From: RBC038 sp041390625
Lineage (GTDB): Bacteria > Chloroflexota > Dehalococcoidia > UBA2979
Direction: 5' to 3'
Length of the DNA: 64,000 nucleotides
Assembly (NCBI GenBank): GCA_041390625.1
Contig: JAWKPM010000003.1
Location: forward strand, 1-64,000
The notes under the pieces were generated by a model. It was not told where the DNA came from. It saw nothing but the letters and a program-made list of their open reading frames with translations, and did not search any database. The translations under genes and the position numbers were made by a program. Numbering within the stretch: the stretch's first letter is position 1; the number at the start of each line of letters is the position of its first letter. Below, one piece after another: positions 46,853-57,743 of the stretch.

Positions 46853-47278
46853 CTAGGACGACGCCTCGGCGGCGCGCTTGAGGCCGGCGGCCTCGAGCGG
46901 GAGGTTGCGCCTCGATGCGCGGGCGGCGAGCCAGCCGAAGGCGAGCGCGCCGAGGCCCGTCGCCTCGATGGCGAGGGTGAGGCGCGTGCCGCCCACGCGG
47001 GGCTCGAGCGCGTGCAGGCCGGAGACGATCATGCCGCCGGCGCGGGTCTGCCAGGTGAACGAGCGCTCGTGTGCGACCTCAGTGACCTGCCACACAGCGG
47101 GGCCTCGACCCGGCTGCGTCAGGCGTGCGCGGAAGCCGACGCGCAGCGGCGGCGCATCGAGCAGCTCGACGGCGGTGACGGTGGGGGTCCAGTCGGGCCA
47201 GCGGGCCACGTCCTCGAAGATCGCCCACACGCGGGCGGGCGGCGCCTCGATGTCGACCTCGTGCCGGGTGTGGAACAT
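46853..47278 (-). CDS. SRPBCC (polyketide cyclase-like) family protein
   Basis: A 141-residue START/Bet v 1-like protein: HEVDIEAPPARVWAIFEDVARWPDWTPTVTAVELLD at the N terminus and ALEPRVGGTRLTLAIEATGLGALAFGWLAARASRRNLPLEAAGLKRAAEA at the C terminus. The fold binds hydrophobic ligands, and the actual ligand is unknown. It ends 2 nt before the GNAT gene starts and begins 9 nt after the secA stop, so it may be a distal member of the secA transcript. Confidence 0.9.
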   Translation of the reverse strand: MFHTRHEVDIEAPPARVWAIFEDVARWPDWTPTVTAVELLDAPPLRVGFRARLTQPGRGPAVWQVTEVAHERSFTWQTRAGGMIVSGLHALEPRVGGTRLTLAIEATGLGALAFGWLAARASRRNLPLEAAGLKRAAEASS

Positions 47279-47287
47279 GCGGGCGCG

Positions 47288-49876
<2,589 letters not shown>

Positions 49877-49914
49877 GCCCTCGATCTTACCTCAGCGCGG
49901 CGCGGGAGGCGTTG

Positions 49915-49945
49915 GGGAGAGCGATCGGCCTCGGATCGCTCTCCC
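49915..49945 (-). terminator. Terminator between the lipoprotein gene and secA
   Basis: A perfect 12-bp stem, GGGAGAGCGATC with GATCGCTCTCCC, and the loop GGCCTCG on the plus strand (minus-strand loop CGAGGCC). It begins 12 nt after the lipoprotein stop and isolates secA, which has its own promoter. Confidence 0.7.
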
Positions 49946-49956
49946 AGGCGGCGGAG

Positions 49957-50376
49957 CTAGCACCCGCCGCGTGTGAAGGTGACCTCGTCGCCGCCGCCGC
50001 CGAAGGTGAACTCGCTGTCGGTCTGCGCGATGAGGTCCACGCCGATGCCCTTGATGAAGACGATATCGACGGGGAACTCGCCCACGCCGCCCGAGCCGTC
50101 CTCGAAACGAGCGGTGTCGCCCTCGATGGTCCAGGACTGGCCCTCGCTGTCGCACCACTCACCCTGGAGGTAGTCGCGCGGGACCACGAGATCGGAGTCG
50201 GAGGCCGAGCCGGAGATGGAGTCCGCCGGCGTGGCCGATGCGGCCGTCGACGTCGAATCCTCCTCGGAAGCGTCTGATTCGGCATCGTCGCCGCCGCAGG
50301 CTCCGAGGAACAACAGGCCGACGAGGGCGAGTGCCACCCAGGGGCGCAGGAGAGAAGTCAGCAGACGCACAGACAT
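49957..50376 (-). CDS. Small lipoprotein, unknown
   Basis: A 139-residue predicted lipoprotein. The signal is LLRPWVALALVGLLFLGAC (Cys27 in the lipobox LGAC), followed by an acidic Ser/Thr/Asp-rich linker of about 40 residues. A small beta-rich domain follows (LQGEWCDSEGQSWTIEGDTARFEDGSGGVGEFPVDIVFIKGIGVDLI), which resembles lipocalin-like one-strand repeats. No family name can be given. It is a single gene upstream of secA with its own terminator. Confidence 0.8.
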   Translation of the reverse strand: MSVRLLTSLLRPWVALALVGLLFLGACGGDDAESDASEEDSTSTAASATPADSISGSASDSDLVVPRDYLQGEWCDSEGQSWTIEGDTARFEDGSGGVGEFPVDIVFIKGIGVDLIAQTDSEFTFGGGGDEVTFTRGGC

Positions 50377-50482
50377 CGAAAGCCCTTCAACGCGGTGGAA
50401 GCCGGATCCAGTCTCGTGTGACTGTCAACACGTCTCTGCCTGCCAAGGCGCAGCGCTCCTTCATCCGGATGACGCGCGAGGT

Positions 50483-50734
50483 CTACTGCCGTGGTTCGCC
50501 CAGAACCGCCCCGAGTATCGCCATGAAGGCGAGTATCGAGACAGCGGCAATCAGCCAGTGGTACCAGCGTGCGTTCTTCGCGGGCTGCACGCCGAATGAG
50601 AGCACGAACGTAGCGCTGATAAACGCACGAGGGAGCCATGGCGGACCAACGCGCGCGATCAGCAGCACTATCGCCGTGATCGCGCAGACGAGCACGGCGG
50701 CGACCGTCCCGCGATTGCCCAACCTCAAAGGCAC
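50483..50734 (-). CDS. Small three-helix membrane protein, unknown
   Basis: An 83-residue protein with three hydrophobic segments: TVAAVLVCAITAIVLLIARV, WLPRAFISATFVLSFGV and WLIAAVSILAFMAILGAVLG. The GTG at 50734 was chosen; a longer frame upstream would run inside prs and is Ser/Pro low complexity. It begins 7 nt after the prs stop, so it is probably co-transcribed with prs. No family was recognised. Confidence 0.65.
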   Translation of the reverse strand: MPLRLGNRGTVAAVLVCAITAIVLLIARVGPPWLPRAFISATFVLSFGVQPAKNARWYHWLIAAVSILAFMAILGAVLGEPRQ

Positions 50735-50741
50735 GAACCCG

Positions 50742-51686
50742 CTACTGGAAGAGTGCGCCGACCGAGCCGCCGGTGTGGATGCGGTGGATGGCGTCGCCGA
50801 TGAGCGGGGCGAGGGAGAGGACCGTGGTGGGGACGGTCTTGAAGCGCTCACGGTCGACCGGGATGGTGTCGGTGAAGACGAGCTCGGTGACCTCGTCGGT
50901 GTCGAGGACCTCGAAGGCCTTGTCGGCGAAGAGGGGGTGGACGCAGGCGACGTAGACGGAGCGCACGCCGTGGTCGCGGACGATCTTCACAGCAGCGGCG
51001 ACGGTGCCGCCGGAGAGGATCTCGTCGTCGAAGACGATGGCGTCGCGGCCGTCGACTTCGCCGATGAGGGTGTGGGCCTCGACCTGCTCGGTGTTGCCGT
51101 CGCGGCGCTTGTCGACGATGGCGAAGCCGCAGCCGAGGCGTTCGGACATCTTGTCGGCGCGCTTCGCACCACCGGCATCGGTGGCGACGACGACGGGGTC
51201 AGCGAGGTTCAGCGTGCGGAAGTACTCGGCGAGCATCGGCAGGGCGGTGAGCTCGTCGAGCGGGATGTTGAAGAAGCCCTGGATCTGGCCGGCGTGGAGG
51301 TCGACGGTGAGGACGCGGTCGGCGCCCGCGACCTCGAGGAAGTTCGCGATGAGCCTGGCGGTGATGGGGACGCGCGGCTGGTCCTTCTTATCGGAGCGGC
51401 CGTAGGCGTAGTAGGGGACGACCGCGGTGATGCGCCCGGCCGAGGCGCGCTTCGCCGCGTCGATCATGATCAGCAGTTCCATGATGCGGTCGTTGACGGG
51501 CGACACGAGCGGCTGGACGAGGAAGACGTCGCGCTCGCGCATGTTGTCGAGGAACTTGACGAAGATGTTCTCGTTGGAGAACTGCATGACCTCGGCGTTG
51601 CCGAGGGGCATCTCGAGGTGCCGGCAGACAGCCTCGGCAAACTGGCGGTTGCCGTTGCCGGTGAAGACCGCCATCTCGCTGACCAC
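50742..51686 (-). CDS. prs: Ribose-phosphate pyrophosphokinase
   Basis: A 314-residue PRPP synthetase, which makes PRPP from ribose 5-phosphate and ATP for nucleotide, His and Trp synthesis. Characteristic blocks are FSNENIFVKFLDNMRERDVFLVQP, VVPYYAYGRSDKKDQPRVPITARL, VDLHAGQIQGFFNIPLDEL and the PRPP loop AIVFDDEILSGGTV. The GTG at 51686 is placed 7 nt after GGAGG; the ATG four codons later is an alternative. A -10-like TACGAT (rev, 51718-51723) lies upstream. Confidence 0.96.
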   Translation of the reverse strand: MVSEMAVFTGNGNRQFAEAVCRHLEMPLGNAEVMQFSNENIFVKFLDNMRERDVFLVQPLVSPVNDRIMELLIMIDAAKRASAGRITAVVPYYAYGRSDKKDQPRVPITARLIANFLEVAGADRVLTVDLHAGQIQGFFNIPLDELTALPMLAEYFRTLNLADPVVVATDAGGAKRADKMSERLGCGFAIVDKRRDGNTEQVEAHTLIGEVDGRDAIVFDDEILSGGTVAAAVKIVRDHGVRSVYVACVHPLFADKAFEVLDTDEVTELVFTDTIPVDRERFKTVPTTVLSLAPLIGDAIHRIHTGGSVGALFQ

Positions 51687-51848
51687 AGCGATGCCTCCAG
51701 ATACGGTTCGAGGGCGGCGATCGTACCACGGGGCTCGGTCGGCCTCGATGGGGGACCGCGCCTCGGGAGCGGGCCCCGGCCAGATTCGGTACCATGAGAG
51801 GCCGGCGTCCGCTCGAGACGAGGGGCGACCGGCTGCGGAGGGGGAACC

Positions 51849-53024
51849 ATGGACTTCGCGTTCACGCCTGACGAGGAACGCTTTCGCGAGGAGCTGCGCT
51901 CGTTCCTGAGCCAGCAGCTGCCCGGCGACTGGTCCGATCGATCCTTCCTGCTGGCGGCCGACGCCGAGGAGCGCGACGAGATCGCGCGCCGCATCACGAA
52001 GGCGCTGGCCGAGCGCCAGTGGCTGGCGATGGCGTGGCCGAAGGAGTACGGCGGCCTGGACGCCGGCCACATCATGCAGCTGATCTACAACGAAGAGACG
52101 GCGTACCGGGGCATGCCCGGCGGCGGCGGGGTCGGCGTGTCCTCGGTGGGGCCGGCGATCATGAACTTCGGCTCCGAGGAGCAGAAGGGGCTGTACCTGC
52201 CTCGGATCACGCAGGGCGACGACACGTGGTGCCTGCTGTACACGGAGCCGGGCGCCGGTTCCGACCTCGCCTCGGTGCAGACGCGAGCGGTGCGGGACGG
52301 CGACGAGTTCGTCATCAACGGACAGAAGACGTGGATTGCGGGCGCGAAGCAGGCCAACATGGGCTGGCTCGCGGCTCGCACGGACCCACACGGCCCGAAG
52401 CACCAGGGCATCTCCACGTTCGCGGTGCCGATGGACACGCCGGGCATCACGATCGCGCCAGTCGAGACGATGGCCGACGAGAAGGTGCTGTCCGAGGTCT
52501 ATTTCGACAACGTCCGCATCTCCGCGGAGAACCTGGTGGGGCGCGAGAACCGCGGCTGGTACCAGGCGGCGACGACGCTCGACTTCGAGCGGTCGGGCGT
52601 GGGCGCGTACGCGAACGGCAAGCGCAACATCGAGAAGCTGGTGCAGATCGCGCGCGAGGACCGCGCGCTGGTCGAGCACAACCCTCGGGTGCGGTACGAG
52701 CTGGCGGACCGCTGGCTGGAGCTCGAGGTGGGGTTCAACATCGCGCACCGCATCCCGTGGCTGCAGGCGCAGGGGATGTCGCCGAGCTACGAGGCCTCGA
52801 TCTCCAAGCTGTACGGCTCGGAGCTGACGCAGCGCATCGCCTCGACGGGGATCGAGCTCCTCGGGATGGCCGGGCAGCTGGCGGCGGACTCGCCGAACGC
52901 GCCGCTGCACGGGGCGCTGTCGCGGTCGTACCTGACGGCGGTGTCCTCGACGATCGCGGCGGGGACGTCCGAGATTCAGCGCAACATCATCGCGCAGCGC
53001 GGCCTCGGTCTGCCGAGGGGCTAG
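51849..53024 (+). CDS. Acyl-CoA dehydrogenase
   Basis: A 391-residue FAD-dependent acyl-CoA dehydrogenase. It has the N-terminal helical domain (MDFAFTPDEERFREELRSFLSQ), the FAD/substrate block LLYTEPGAGSDLASVQTRAVRDGDEFVINGQKTWIAGAKQANMGWLAART, and the C-terminal SSTIAAGTSEIQRNIIAQRGLGLPRG. The catalytic Glu position could not be fixed by eye. The subgroup looks like those acting on branched, steroid or unusual acyl-CoAs. GGAGGGGGAACC precedes the ATG. It is divergent from prs. Confidence 0.94.
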   Translation: MDFAFTPDEERFREELRSFLSQQLPGDWSDRSFLLAADAEERDEIARRITKALAERQWLAMAWPKEYGGLDAGHIMQLIYNEETAYRGMPGGGGVGVSSVGPAIMNFGSEEQKGLYLPRITQGDDTWCLLYTEPGAGSDLASVQTRAVRDGDEFVINGQKTWIAGAKQANMGWLAARTDPHGPKHQGISTFAVPMDTPGITIAPVETMADEKVLSEVYFDNVRISAENLVGRENRGWYQAATTLDFERSGVGAYANGKRNIEKLVQIAREDRALVEHNPRVRYELADRWLELEVGFNIAHRIPWLQAQGMSPSYEASISKLYGSELTQRIASTGIELLGMAGQLAADSPNAPLHGALSRSYLTAVSSTIAAGTSEIQRNIIAQRGLGLPRG

Positions 53025-53033
53025 CGCCCGGCC

Positions 53034-53300
53034 ATGCGGGAGCCGACGCGCACCGACACGGTCGTCGCGGTTGCGCTCACGATCGGCTCGGCGGCCGTCG
53101 TCGCCGCGATCATGCTGATCGGTCAGAGCGACATGAGCGAGACGACCGGCCTTGTGATGTTCCCCGGAGTGCTCGCCGTCGGGACCATGTGGCTGTCCCT
53201 GCGGCGTCACTCGGGGCCGGTGCGCCTGGGTCTATCAGTCGGGCTGTTCGTGCCGCTCTTCCTCATCGGGCTGGGCGCCGGCCTCGCCGGGGGCGGATAG
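53034..53300 (+). CDS. Small membrane protein, unknown
   Basis: An 88-residue protein with three hydrophobic stretches: VVAVALTIGSAAVVAAIMLIG, TGLVMFPGVLAVGTMWLSL and LGLSVGLFVPLFLIGLGAGLAGGG. It starts 10 nt after the acyl-CoA dehydrogenase stop and precedes the peptidase gene by 26 nt, so the three are probably one transcript. No family was recognised. Confidence 0.7.
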   Translation: MREPTRTDTVVAVALTIGSAAVVAAIMLIGQSDMSETTGLVMFPGVLAVGTMWLSLRRHSGPVRLGLSVGLFVPLFLIGLGAGLAGGG

Positions 53301-53326
53301 CCGAGCCGGACCAGGACGGTCGAGGC

Positions 53327-54280
53327 GTGGCTGAGCTGTACCCGCCGATCGAGCCGTTCGAGCACGGGATGCTCGCGGTCGGCGACGGGCACTCGATCTA
53401 CTGGGAAGTGTGCGGGAACCCCGACGGGTTGCCAGCGGTGGTGCTGCACGGCGGGCCCGGATCGGGTTGCACGCCGTGGCATCGACGGCTGTTCGATCCC
53501 TCGATCTATCGCATCGTGCTGTTCGACCAGCGGAACTGCGGGCGGAGCCTGCCGCACGCGAGCGACCCGTCCGTGGACCTCGAGACGAACACGACGGCGC
53601 AGCTCCTCGGTGACATCGAAGCGCTGCGCGAGCAGCTGGGCATCGAGCGGTGGCTCGTCCTCGGTGGGTCGTGGGGCTCGGTCCTCGGGCTGGCGTACGC
53701 GGAGGCACACCCGGAGCGCGTCTCGGCACTCGTGCTGTGGGGCGTGGCGACGGGCACGGACGCCGAGGTGCGGCTGCTGACGAGGGGCATCGGCCCGTTG
53801 TTCCCGGAGGCGTGGGCGCGCTTTCGCGACGGCGTGCCGGCCTCGGAGCGTGACGGCGACCTCGCGAGGGCGTACGCGCGGCTCCTCGAGGACGCGGACC
53901 CGGCAGTGCGGGAACGGGCAGCGCGCGACTGGTGCGCGTGGGAGGACGCGAGCGTGCCGGGCGCGGCCTCGAATCCTCGCTACGAGGATCCGGCGTTCCG
54001 GATGGCGTTCGCGCGCATCGTGACGCACTACTGGAGCCGCGGGCACTTCCTCGAGGAGGGGCAGGTGCTGCGCGCGGCCTCGAGGCTGGCGGGGGTGCCG
54101 GGGGTGATCGTGCAGGGGCGACTGGACCTCGGGAACCTCGTGGGGACGCCGTGGCTGCTGCACGAGGCGTGGCCGGGCAGCGAGCTGGTGATGGTGGACG
54201 AGGCGGGGCACTCGGGCAGCGCGAGCGGGATCGCCTCGGCGCTGGTGGAGGCGACGGACCGGTTCGGGCGCGGGGGCTAG
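53327..54280 (+). CDS. Proline iminopeptidase-like alpha/beta hydrolase
   Basis: A 317-residue S33-family peptidase that removes N-terminal Pro from peptides. Motifs are VLHGGPGSGCTP (oxyanion loop, 40-50), VLFDQRNCGRSLPHA, the nucleophile elbow GGSWGS with Ser115, QGRLDLGNLVGTPWLLH with the Asp, and DEAGHSGS with the His. All three catalytic residues are present, and D-Q-R-x-x-G-R-S is specific to this group. GTG start. Confidence 0.93.
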   Translation: MAELYPPIEPFEHGMLAVGDGHSIYWEVCGNPDGLPAVVLHGGPGSGCTPWHRRLFDPSIYRIVLFDQRNCGRSLPHASDPSVDLETNTTAQLLGDIEALREQLGIERWLVLGGSWGSVLGLAYAEAHPERVSALVLWGVATGTDAEVRLLTRGIGPLFPEAWARFRDGVPASERDGDLARAYARLLEDADPAVRERAARDWCAWEDASVPGAASNPRYEDPAFRMAFARIVTHYWSRGHFLEEGQVLRAASRLAGVPGVIVQGRLDLGNLVGTPWLLHEAWPGSELVMVDEAGHSGSASGIASALVEATDRFGRGG

Positions 54281-54311
54281 CGGGCCTCGTAGAGCGGCGT
54301 GCCATCTCGGA

Positions 54312-54386
54312 GCGAGGACGGCCCTGCGGGCCGGCTGACCCGCCCACCCACCCTTCTCGAAGTGGGGGCTGCGCCCCCACACCCCC
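54312..54386 (+). repeat. Dispersed intergenic hairpin repeat, copy 2
   Basis: A first GGCCC-TGC-GGGCC hairpin, the CCCGCCCACCCACCC tract, and the hairpin GTGGGGGC-TGC-GCCCCCAC (54362-54380) with a C-rich tail. It matches copies 1 and 3 in order and orientation and fills the convergent gap between the peptidase and lipoprotein genes. Confidence 0.75.
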
Positions 54387-54423
54387 TCGGAACCGGCGCG
54401 TCAGGCCCGTTGACGCGCAGTAG

Positions 54424-55158
54424 CTAGCGGGCCTCGTAGAGCGGGGTCCAGTTGCCGATCTCGCGGCGGTAGTCGTCGCCATCCCACGTCGGGGTGGTCG
54501 GCTCGATGCCGATGATCGGGCGTTCGGCCTCGGGATTCACGAAGAGCAGGAAGCCGATGGCGCGGTCCTCGGTGGTCTCTTCGCGAAACCGGAACTCGAG
54601 GAGGTGGGTGGCCTCGAGACCGCTGGTCAGCTTGGCGATGCGGTTGCGGCTGAAGGGGTCGAGGGTGCCGAAGGCGACGAGGTCGAAGGACCGGAGCGGC
54701 CGTGAAGGATCGGTTCTGGGACCGGTGGCATTCCAGAACTCAACGATCGGGACAGGCCCAGTCCGGCTGAGGTTAGCGATGGCATCGAGCGGATAGCTGG
54801 CGGGCGTACCGCAGGGCTCGCAATAGAGGCCACTCGATACGAGCACACCATCGAAGCGATCGATGGCAGTCAGCCCGACCCTCTCGCAGTTCGCGAGCAG
54901 GCGGCCGTGGATCGAGCACGGCGCCGGGAAGGTGGAGAACAACGGCTCCAAGTCGTCTGGATCGGGAAACATGAACCGCAGCGCGAGCGGCGTGAGGGCG
55001 GGGTCCTCCAAACCAAGAGCTTCAAGCCAAGGGCCCATGGGCGTCGGTGACGGGATGGGTGCGGACGTGGAGACTGGCGTCGCGGACACTTCCTCGTCCG
55101 CGCAGGCGGCGAGGGCAAGCGCGAGCAGGGCGGCTAGGAGGAGCGGGTGGCGAGCCAC
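54424..55158 (-). CDS. Lipoprotein, unknown function
   Basis: A 244-residue predicted lipoprotein. The signal peptide is ARHPLLLAALLALALAAC with the lipobox Cys at 19, then a Pro/Ser/Thr linker (SATPVSTSAPIPSPTP). The mature domain contains CERVGL, GLYCEPCGTPASYPLDA and a C-terminal strand-rich part (HLLEFRFREETTEDRAIGFLLFVNPEAERP). No family was recognised. The GTG at 55158 lies 25 nt inside the 3' end of the frameshifted gene upstream, and the two share a frame by accident of that frameshift. Confidence 0.75.
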   Translation of the reverse strand: MARHPLLLAALLALALAACADEEVSATPVSTSAPIPSPTPMGPWLEALGLEDPALTPLALRFMFPDPDDLEPLFSTFPAPCSIHGRLLANCERVGLTAIDRFDGVLVSSGLYCEPCGTPASYPLDAIANLSRTGPVPIVEFWNATGPRTDPSRPLRSFDLVAFGTLDPFSRNRIAKLTSGLEATHLLEFRFREETTEDRAIGFLLFVNPEAERPIIGIEPTTPTWDGDDYRREIGNWTPLYEAR

Positions 55159-55605
55159 TCGACACCGAGGTAGGCGTCGTGGCCGGGGACGATGTTGAAG
55201 TGGCGGATGGCGAGCGTGGCGCCAGCGTCCTCGAGGGCGATCTGGTGTCCCGGCCAAGAGGCCGTCGCTCGCCAGCAGACCATTCCTGCCGGCGCTGACG
55301 AGCAGGGCCTCGTCCGTCGCGGAGGCCGCGCCGGGCTGGAGGTGCATCAGCGCGGGCGAGTGGAACGAGTCCACCCAGGCGATGGCGCGACCGGCGTCCT
55401 CCTCGGGGGCGTCGCCGATGAGCAGCGCGCCCTCGAGGGGAGCGCCCTGCATCGATGAGGCGTACTCGATGAGGAGGGCGCCGCCGGCGGCGAGGGGCTT
55501 CGCCGTGGCCTCGAAGGAGGATTCGTCGGTGAGCTCACCGGGCTGGAACCAGGTGCGGGAGGTGCCGCGCCAGGCGCCCTCGATGGCGGTGAGCGGCTCG
55601 GGCAT
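55134..55605 (-). pseudogene. DUF1579-like protein gene with a frameshift
   Basis: The N-terminal part (MPEPLTAIEGAWRGTSRTWFQPGE...AIAWVDSFHSPALMHLQPG) is in one frame. The C-terminal part (WPGHQIALEDAGATLAIRHFN and IVPGHDAYLGVEWLATRSS) is in the next, ending at a TAG at 55134-55136. Together they make one DUF1579/heme-binding-like domain of about 156 residues. The switch lies around 55250-55330. Either a true +1-type frameshift mutation or a base error in the assembly is possible. The frame that stays open instead reads into the downstream lipoprotein and mimics a fusion. Confidence 0.7.
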
Positions 55606-55628
55606 CGGACCTCCCGGGTCAGTTGGGC

Positions 55629-55793
55629 CTAGCGCCGGCGGACGGCGCGCCACAGACGCATCGGCAGGCGCACGACGCCCAGCGTGATGTACCAGAGCTC
55701 CACCCAGATCGACGGGTAGTTCATGCGCTCGGCGCGACGCTTGGCCTCGGCCTCGCTGTCGTAGGTGCCGGACTCCTGCGGTGGCTGGAACAC
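55629..55793 (-). CDS. Small basic protein with a hydrophobic segment
   Basis: A 54-residue protein beginning at GTG, five nt after a strong GGAGG. It starts FQPPQESGTYDSEAEAKRRAERMN, then has a short hydrophobic stretch (IWVELWYITLGVVRLPM) and a basic end (RLWRAVRRR). The Shine-Dalgarno and the position 23 nt before the next gene support translation. No family was recognised. Confidence 0.55.
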   Translation of the reverse strand: MFQPPQESGTYDSEAEAKRRAERMNYPSIWVELWYITLGVVRLPMRLWRAVRRR

Positions 55794-55879
55794 CGATGCC
55801 TCCTCGGAGGGCCTCCTCGGATGAGCGTCGATCGTACGCCCGGCGTCGAGGGCGAGGGCTTGAGCGGCTTCCGCCTCGG

Positions 55880-56404
55880 TCAGGCGGTGAGCTCGGCGAT
55901 GGCCTGTTGGAGGTGGCGGTCCTCGATGAAGGGTGCCTGCTCGGACTCGCGGAGGGCAGCGGCGCGACGGAGCACGTCGACGCGCGAGAGGGAGTCGGGC
56001 GGCTCGGTGGTCCAGGCGGTGAGGATGATGAGGACGCCGTTGGGGTCCTCCAGAAAGATGAGGCGCTCGTAGCCGCGTCGAATCTCCTCGGAGCCGCGCA
56101 CGCCGGACTGGGACATCTCGAAGAAGGCGCGGTCCATGACCTCGCCGCTGACCTTCAGGGCGAGGTACTGCATGGAGCCGACGCCGAGGGACGCGTCCGC
56201 GAGCTTGAGGTTGGGGTCGCGCGGGCCGATGAGGAGGACGAAGGTGTCATTGCCGGCGTGCAGGAGGGCCTGCACGGACTCGGAGTCGTCGCGGTTGGGC
56301 TCGAGGGCGATGACCTCCATGCCGAAGGCGCGCTGGTAGAAGGCGATCGACTCCTCGACGTTCTTGACGATGATCGCCGGGTAGCCCAGGCCGAGGGCCT
56401 GCAT
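55880..56404 (-). CDS. VOC-superfamily (glyoxalase-like) protein
   Basis: A 174-residue protein of the vicinal oxygen chelate fold: GLGYPAIIVKNVEESIAFYQRAFGMEVIALEPNR, then VGSMQYLALKVSGEVMDRAFFEMSQSGV and RLIFLEDPNGVLIILTAW. These are the paired beta-alpha-beta-beta-beta modules, and the N-G-V/E position of the last module is usual for glyoxalase/dioxygenase metal sites. The substrate is unknown. A 35-residue extra C terminus is present. The gene is divergent from the next one. Confidence 0.88.
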   Translation of the reverse strand: MQALGLGYPAIIVKNVEESIAFYQRAFGMEVIALEPNRDDSESVQALLHAGNDTFVLLIGPRDPNLKLADASLGVGSMQYLALKVSGEVMDRAFFEMSQSGVRGSEEIRRGYERLIFLEDPNGVLIILTAWTTEPPDSLSRVDVLRRAAALRESEQAPFIEDRHLQQAIAELTA

Positions 56405-56539
56405 CGGCGCTCCCCCCCTCGCGCAGCTTCGTCGGCCTCGACGTCTCGATTCGAGGCTCGGCGCAGCGTACGTGCTGGGAAGGTGGCGTGAAGGCAGGCG
56501 GCCGTTCGGCCACCGGAGAGCGCTCGGTACAATAACGCG

Positions 56540-57466
56540 ATGGATCAGACCGACCACGCCGCCCGCTCGGAGCCGAGCGTCGACGACGTCCTCGAGCCGG
56601 ACGAGCCGGACGTCGAGGAGCGCGCGCGCCCGACCGACCTCGAGACCGAGGCGGAGCGACGCCGACGGCGCTCGGGACGCGAGATCCCGGAGGAGGGGCC
56701 GCTCGACGCCGAGCTGGGCGTCGAGGCGTTCCTGCGCGCCCTCGAGCGTCACGAGCCCTGGTACCCGGCGCTGCTCTCGGTCATCGCGCGCTGGACGGCG
56801 CCCTCGGAGCTCGTCGACGACGTGGCGTACCACTACCTGATCGAGGGCGAGGCGTTCGACTGGCTGCGGCTGGCGCAGCGGCTGATCGAGTCCGCGGAGC
56901 GCTGGCTGCCGGGCTCGATCCCGGCGGACGAGCGCGAGGCGCTGCTGTTCTTCGGGATGGCGCCGGACGGCAGCGACGAGGAGGCCTTCGGCGGGGCGAT
57001 CGGGCCTCAGAAGCACCGTGCGCACCTCAACTTCCAGTACGGCGTGGTGGTGGAAGAGGTGCTGCTGCTGTCGGCTGAGCAGGAGCTGCTGAAGGCGGGG
57101 ACGACGACCTCGACGGGGCGGACGGCGGACGTGCAGGCCTACGAGCGCGTGTACGGGAAGCCGTTCGACGAGCTGGTGGCGCTGTACCGCGCGGAGACGG
57201 GCGAGGACCTGGCGGAGCACTCGAGCCTGACGGAGTTCCAGCGCTTCACGTACTGGTGCTCGAAGTACCGCTTCCGGATGGCGGAGCCGGCGCGCGTGGC
57301 CTCGGACACGCGCAAGGCGCTGGCGCTGCTGTCGCAGCTGGATGCGAACCGGCGGCGGCTGGCACGAGCGCTGGCGGCGGACGAGAACTACATCGACATC
57401 GAGGGGCCGACGCCGGTGCGGCTGCGGCAGCCGCCTCGGCCTCGAGCGCGGATGATGCGGCGCTAG
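56540..57466 (+). CDS. Unknown conserved-looking protein, leaderless
   Basis: A 308-residue cytoplasmic protein. The first 60 residues are acidic then Arg-rich and probably disordered. From about 60 the sequence is helical with many Trp/Tyr (LGVEAFLRALERHEPWYPALLSVIARWTAPSELVDDVAYHYLIEGEAFDWLRLAQRLIE), followed by FFGMAPDG, HLNFQYGVVVEEVLLL and LTEFQRFTYWCSKYRFRMAEP. The C terminus is basic. No domain was recognised. TACAAT (56528-56533) ends 6 nt before the ATG, a leaderless arrangement with an almost perfect -10. Confidence 0.75.
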   Translation: MDQTDHAARSEPSVDDVLEPDEPDVEERARPTDLETEAERRRRRSGREIPEEGPLDAELGVEAFLRALERHEPWYPALLSVIARWTAPSELVDDVAYHYLIEGEAFDWLRLAQRLIESAERWLPGSIPADEREALLFFGMAPDGSDEEAFGGAIGPQKHRAHLNFQYGVVVEEVLLLSAEQELLKAGTTTSTGRTADVQAYERVYGKPFDELVALYRAETGEDLAEHSSLTEFQRFTYWCSKYRFRMAEPARVASDTRKALALLSQLDANRRRLARALAADENYIDIEGPTPVRLRQPPRPRARMMRR

Positions 57467-57495
57467 GGAGTCGTTCGGGGGCGACGCCCGGCCTC

Positions 57496-57590
57496 GGAGG
57501 GTGAGGTCGCGCCTATGGCGCGGCCGATGTTACTGCGGGGGTGGCCCACCCGCCCACCCTCGGATCGTGGGGGCTTCGCCCCCACCCCTT
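57496..57590 (+). repeat. Dispersed intergenic hairpin repeat, copy 3
   Basis: GTGAGGTCGCGCC, then GTGGCCCACCCGCCCACCC, then the hairpin GTGGGGGC-TTC-GCCCCCAC (57567-57585) and a C-rich tail. It is closest to copy 1, including the shared GTGAGGT start. It lies in the convergent 277-bp gap before hsp20. Confidence 0.75.
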
Positions 57591-57681
57591 CCTCGAAGGG
57601 GGCTAGACACCTCGAGGCACGACCAACCTCGATAGGCGCATGCAAGTGCTTCCAGGCGGATCGATCGGGTGTGCGGGACGT

Positions 57682-57711
57682 GAAGAGGCCCCGGGTGACC
57701 GGGGCCTCTTC
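57682..57711. terminator. Bidirectional terminator before hsp20
   Basis: A perfect 13-bp stem, GAAGAGGCCCCGG with CCGGGGCCTCTTC, with loop GTGA, 32 nt after the hsp20 stop. It can serve hsp20 and the convergent gene, although neither side has a long T run. Confidence 0.8.
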
Positions 57712-57743
57712 GATCCTCGATGGGCCTCGAGGGGTGGGAGTGC

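Noticed and set aside
54424..55653. One 409-residue protein fusing a DUF1579-like domain to a lipoprotein
   Set aside because: A signal peptide with lipobox begins at 55158, and the true continuation of the first domain is in another frame ending at 55134.
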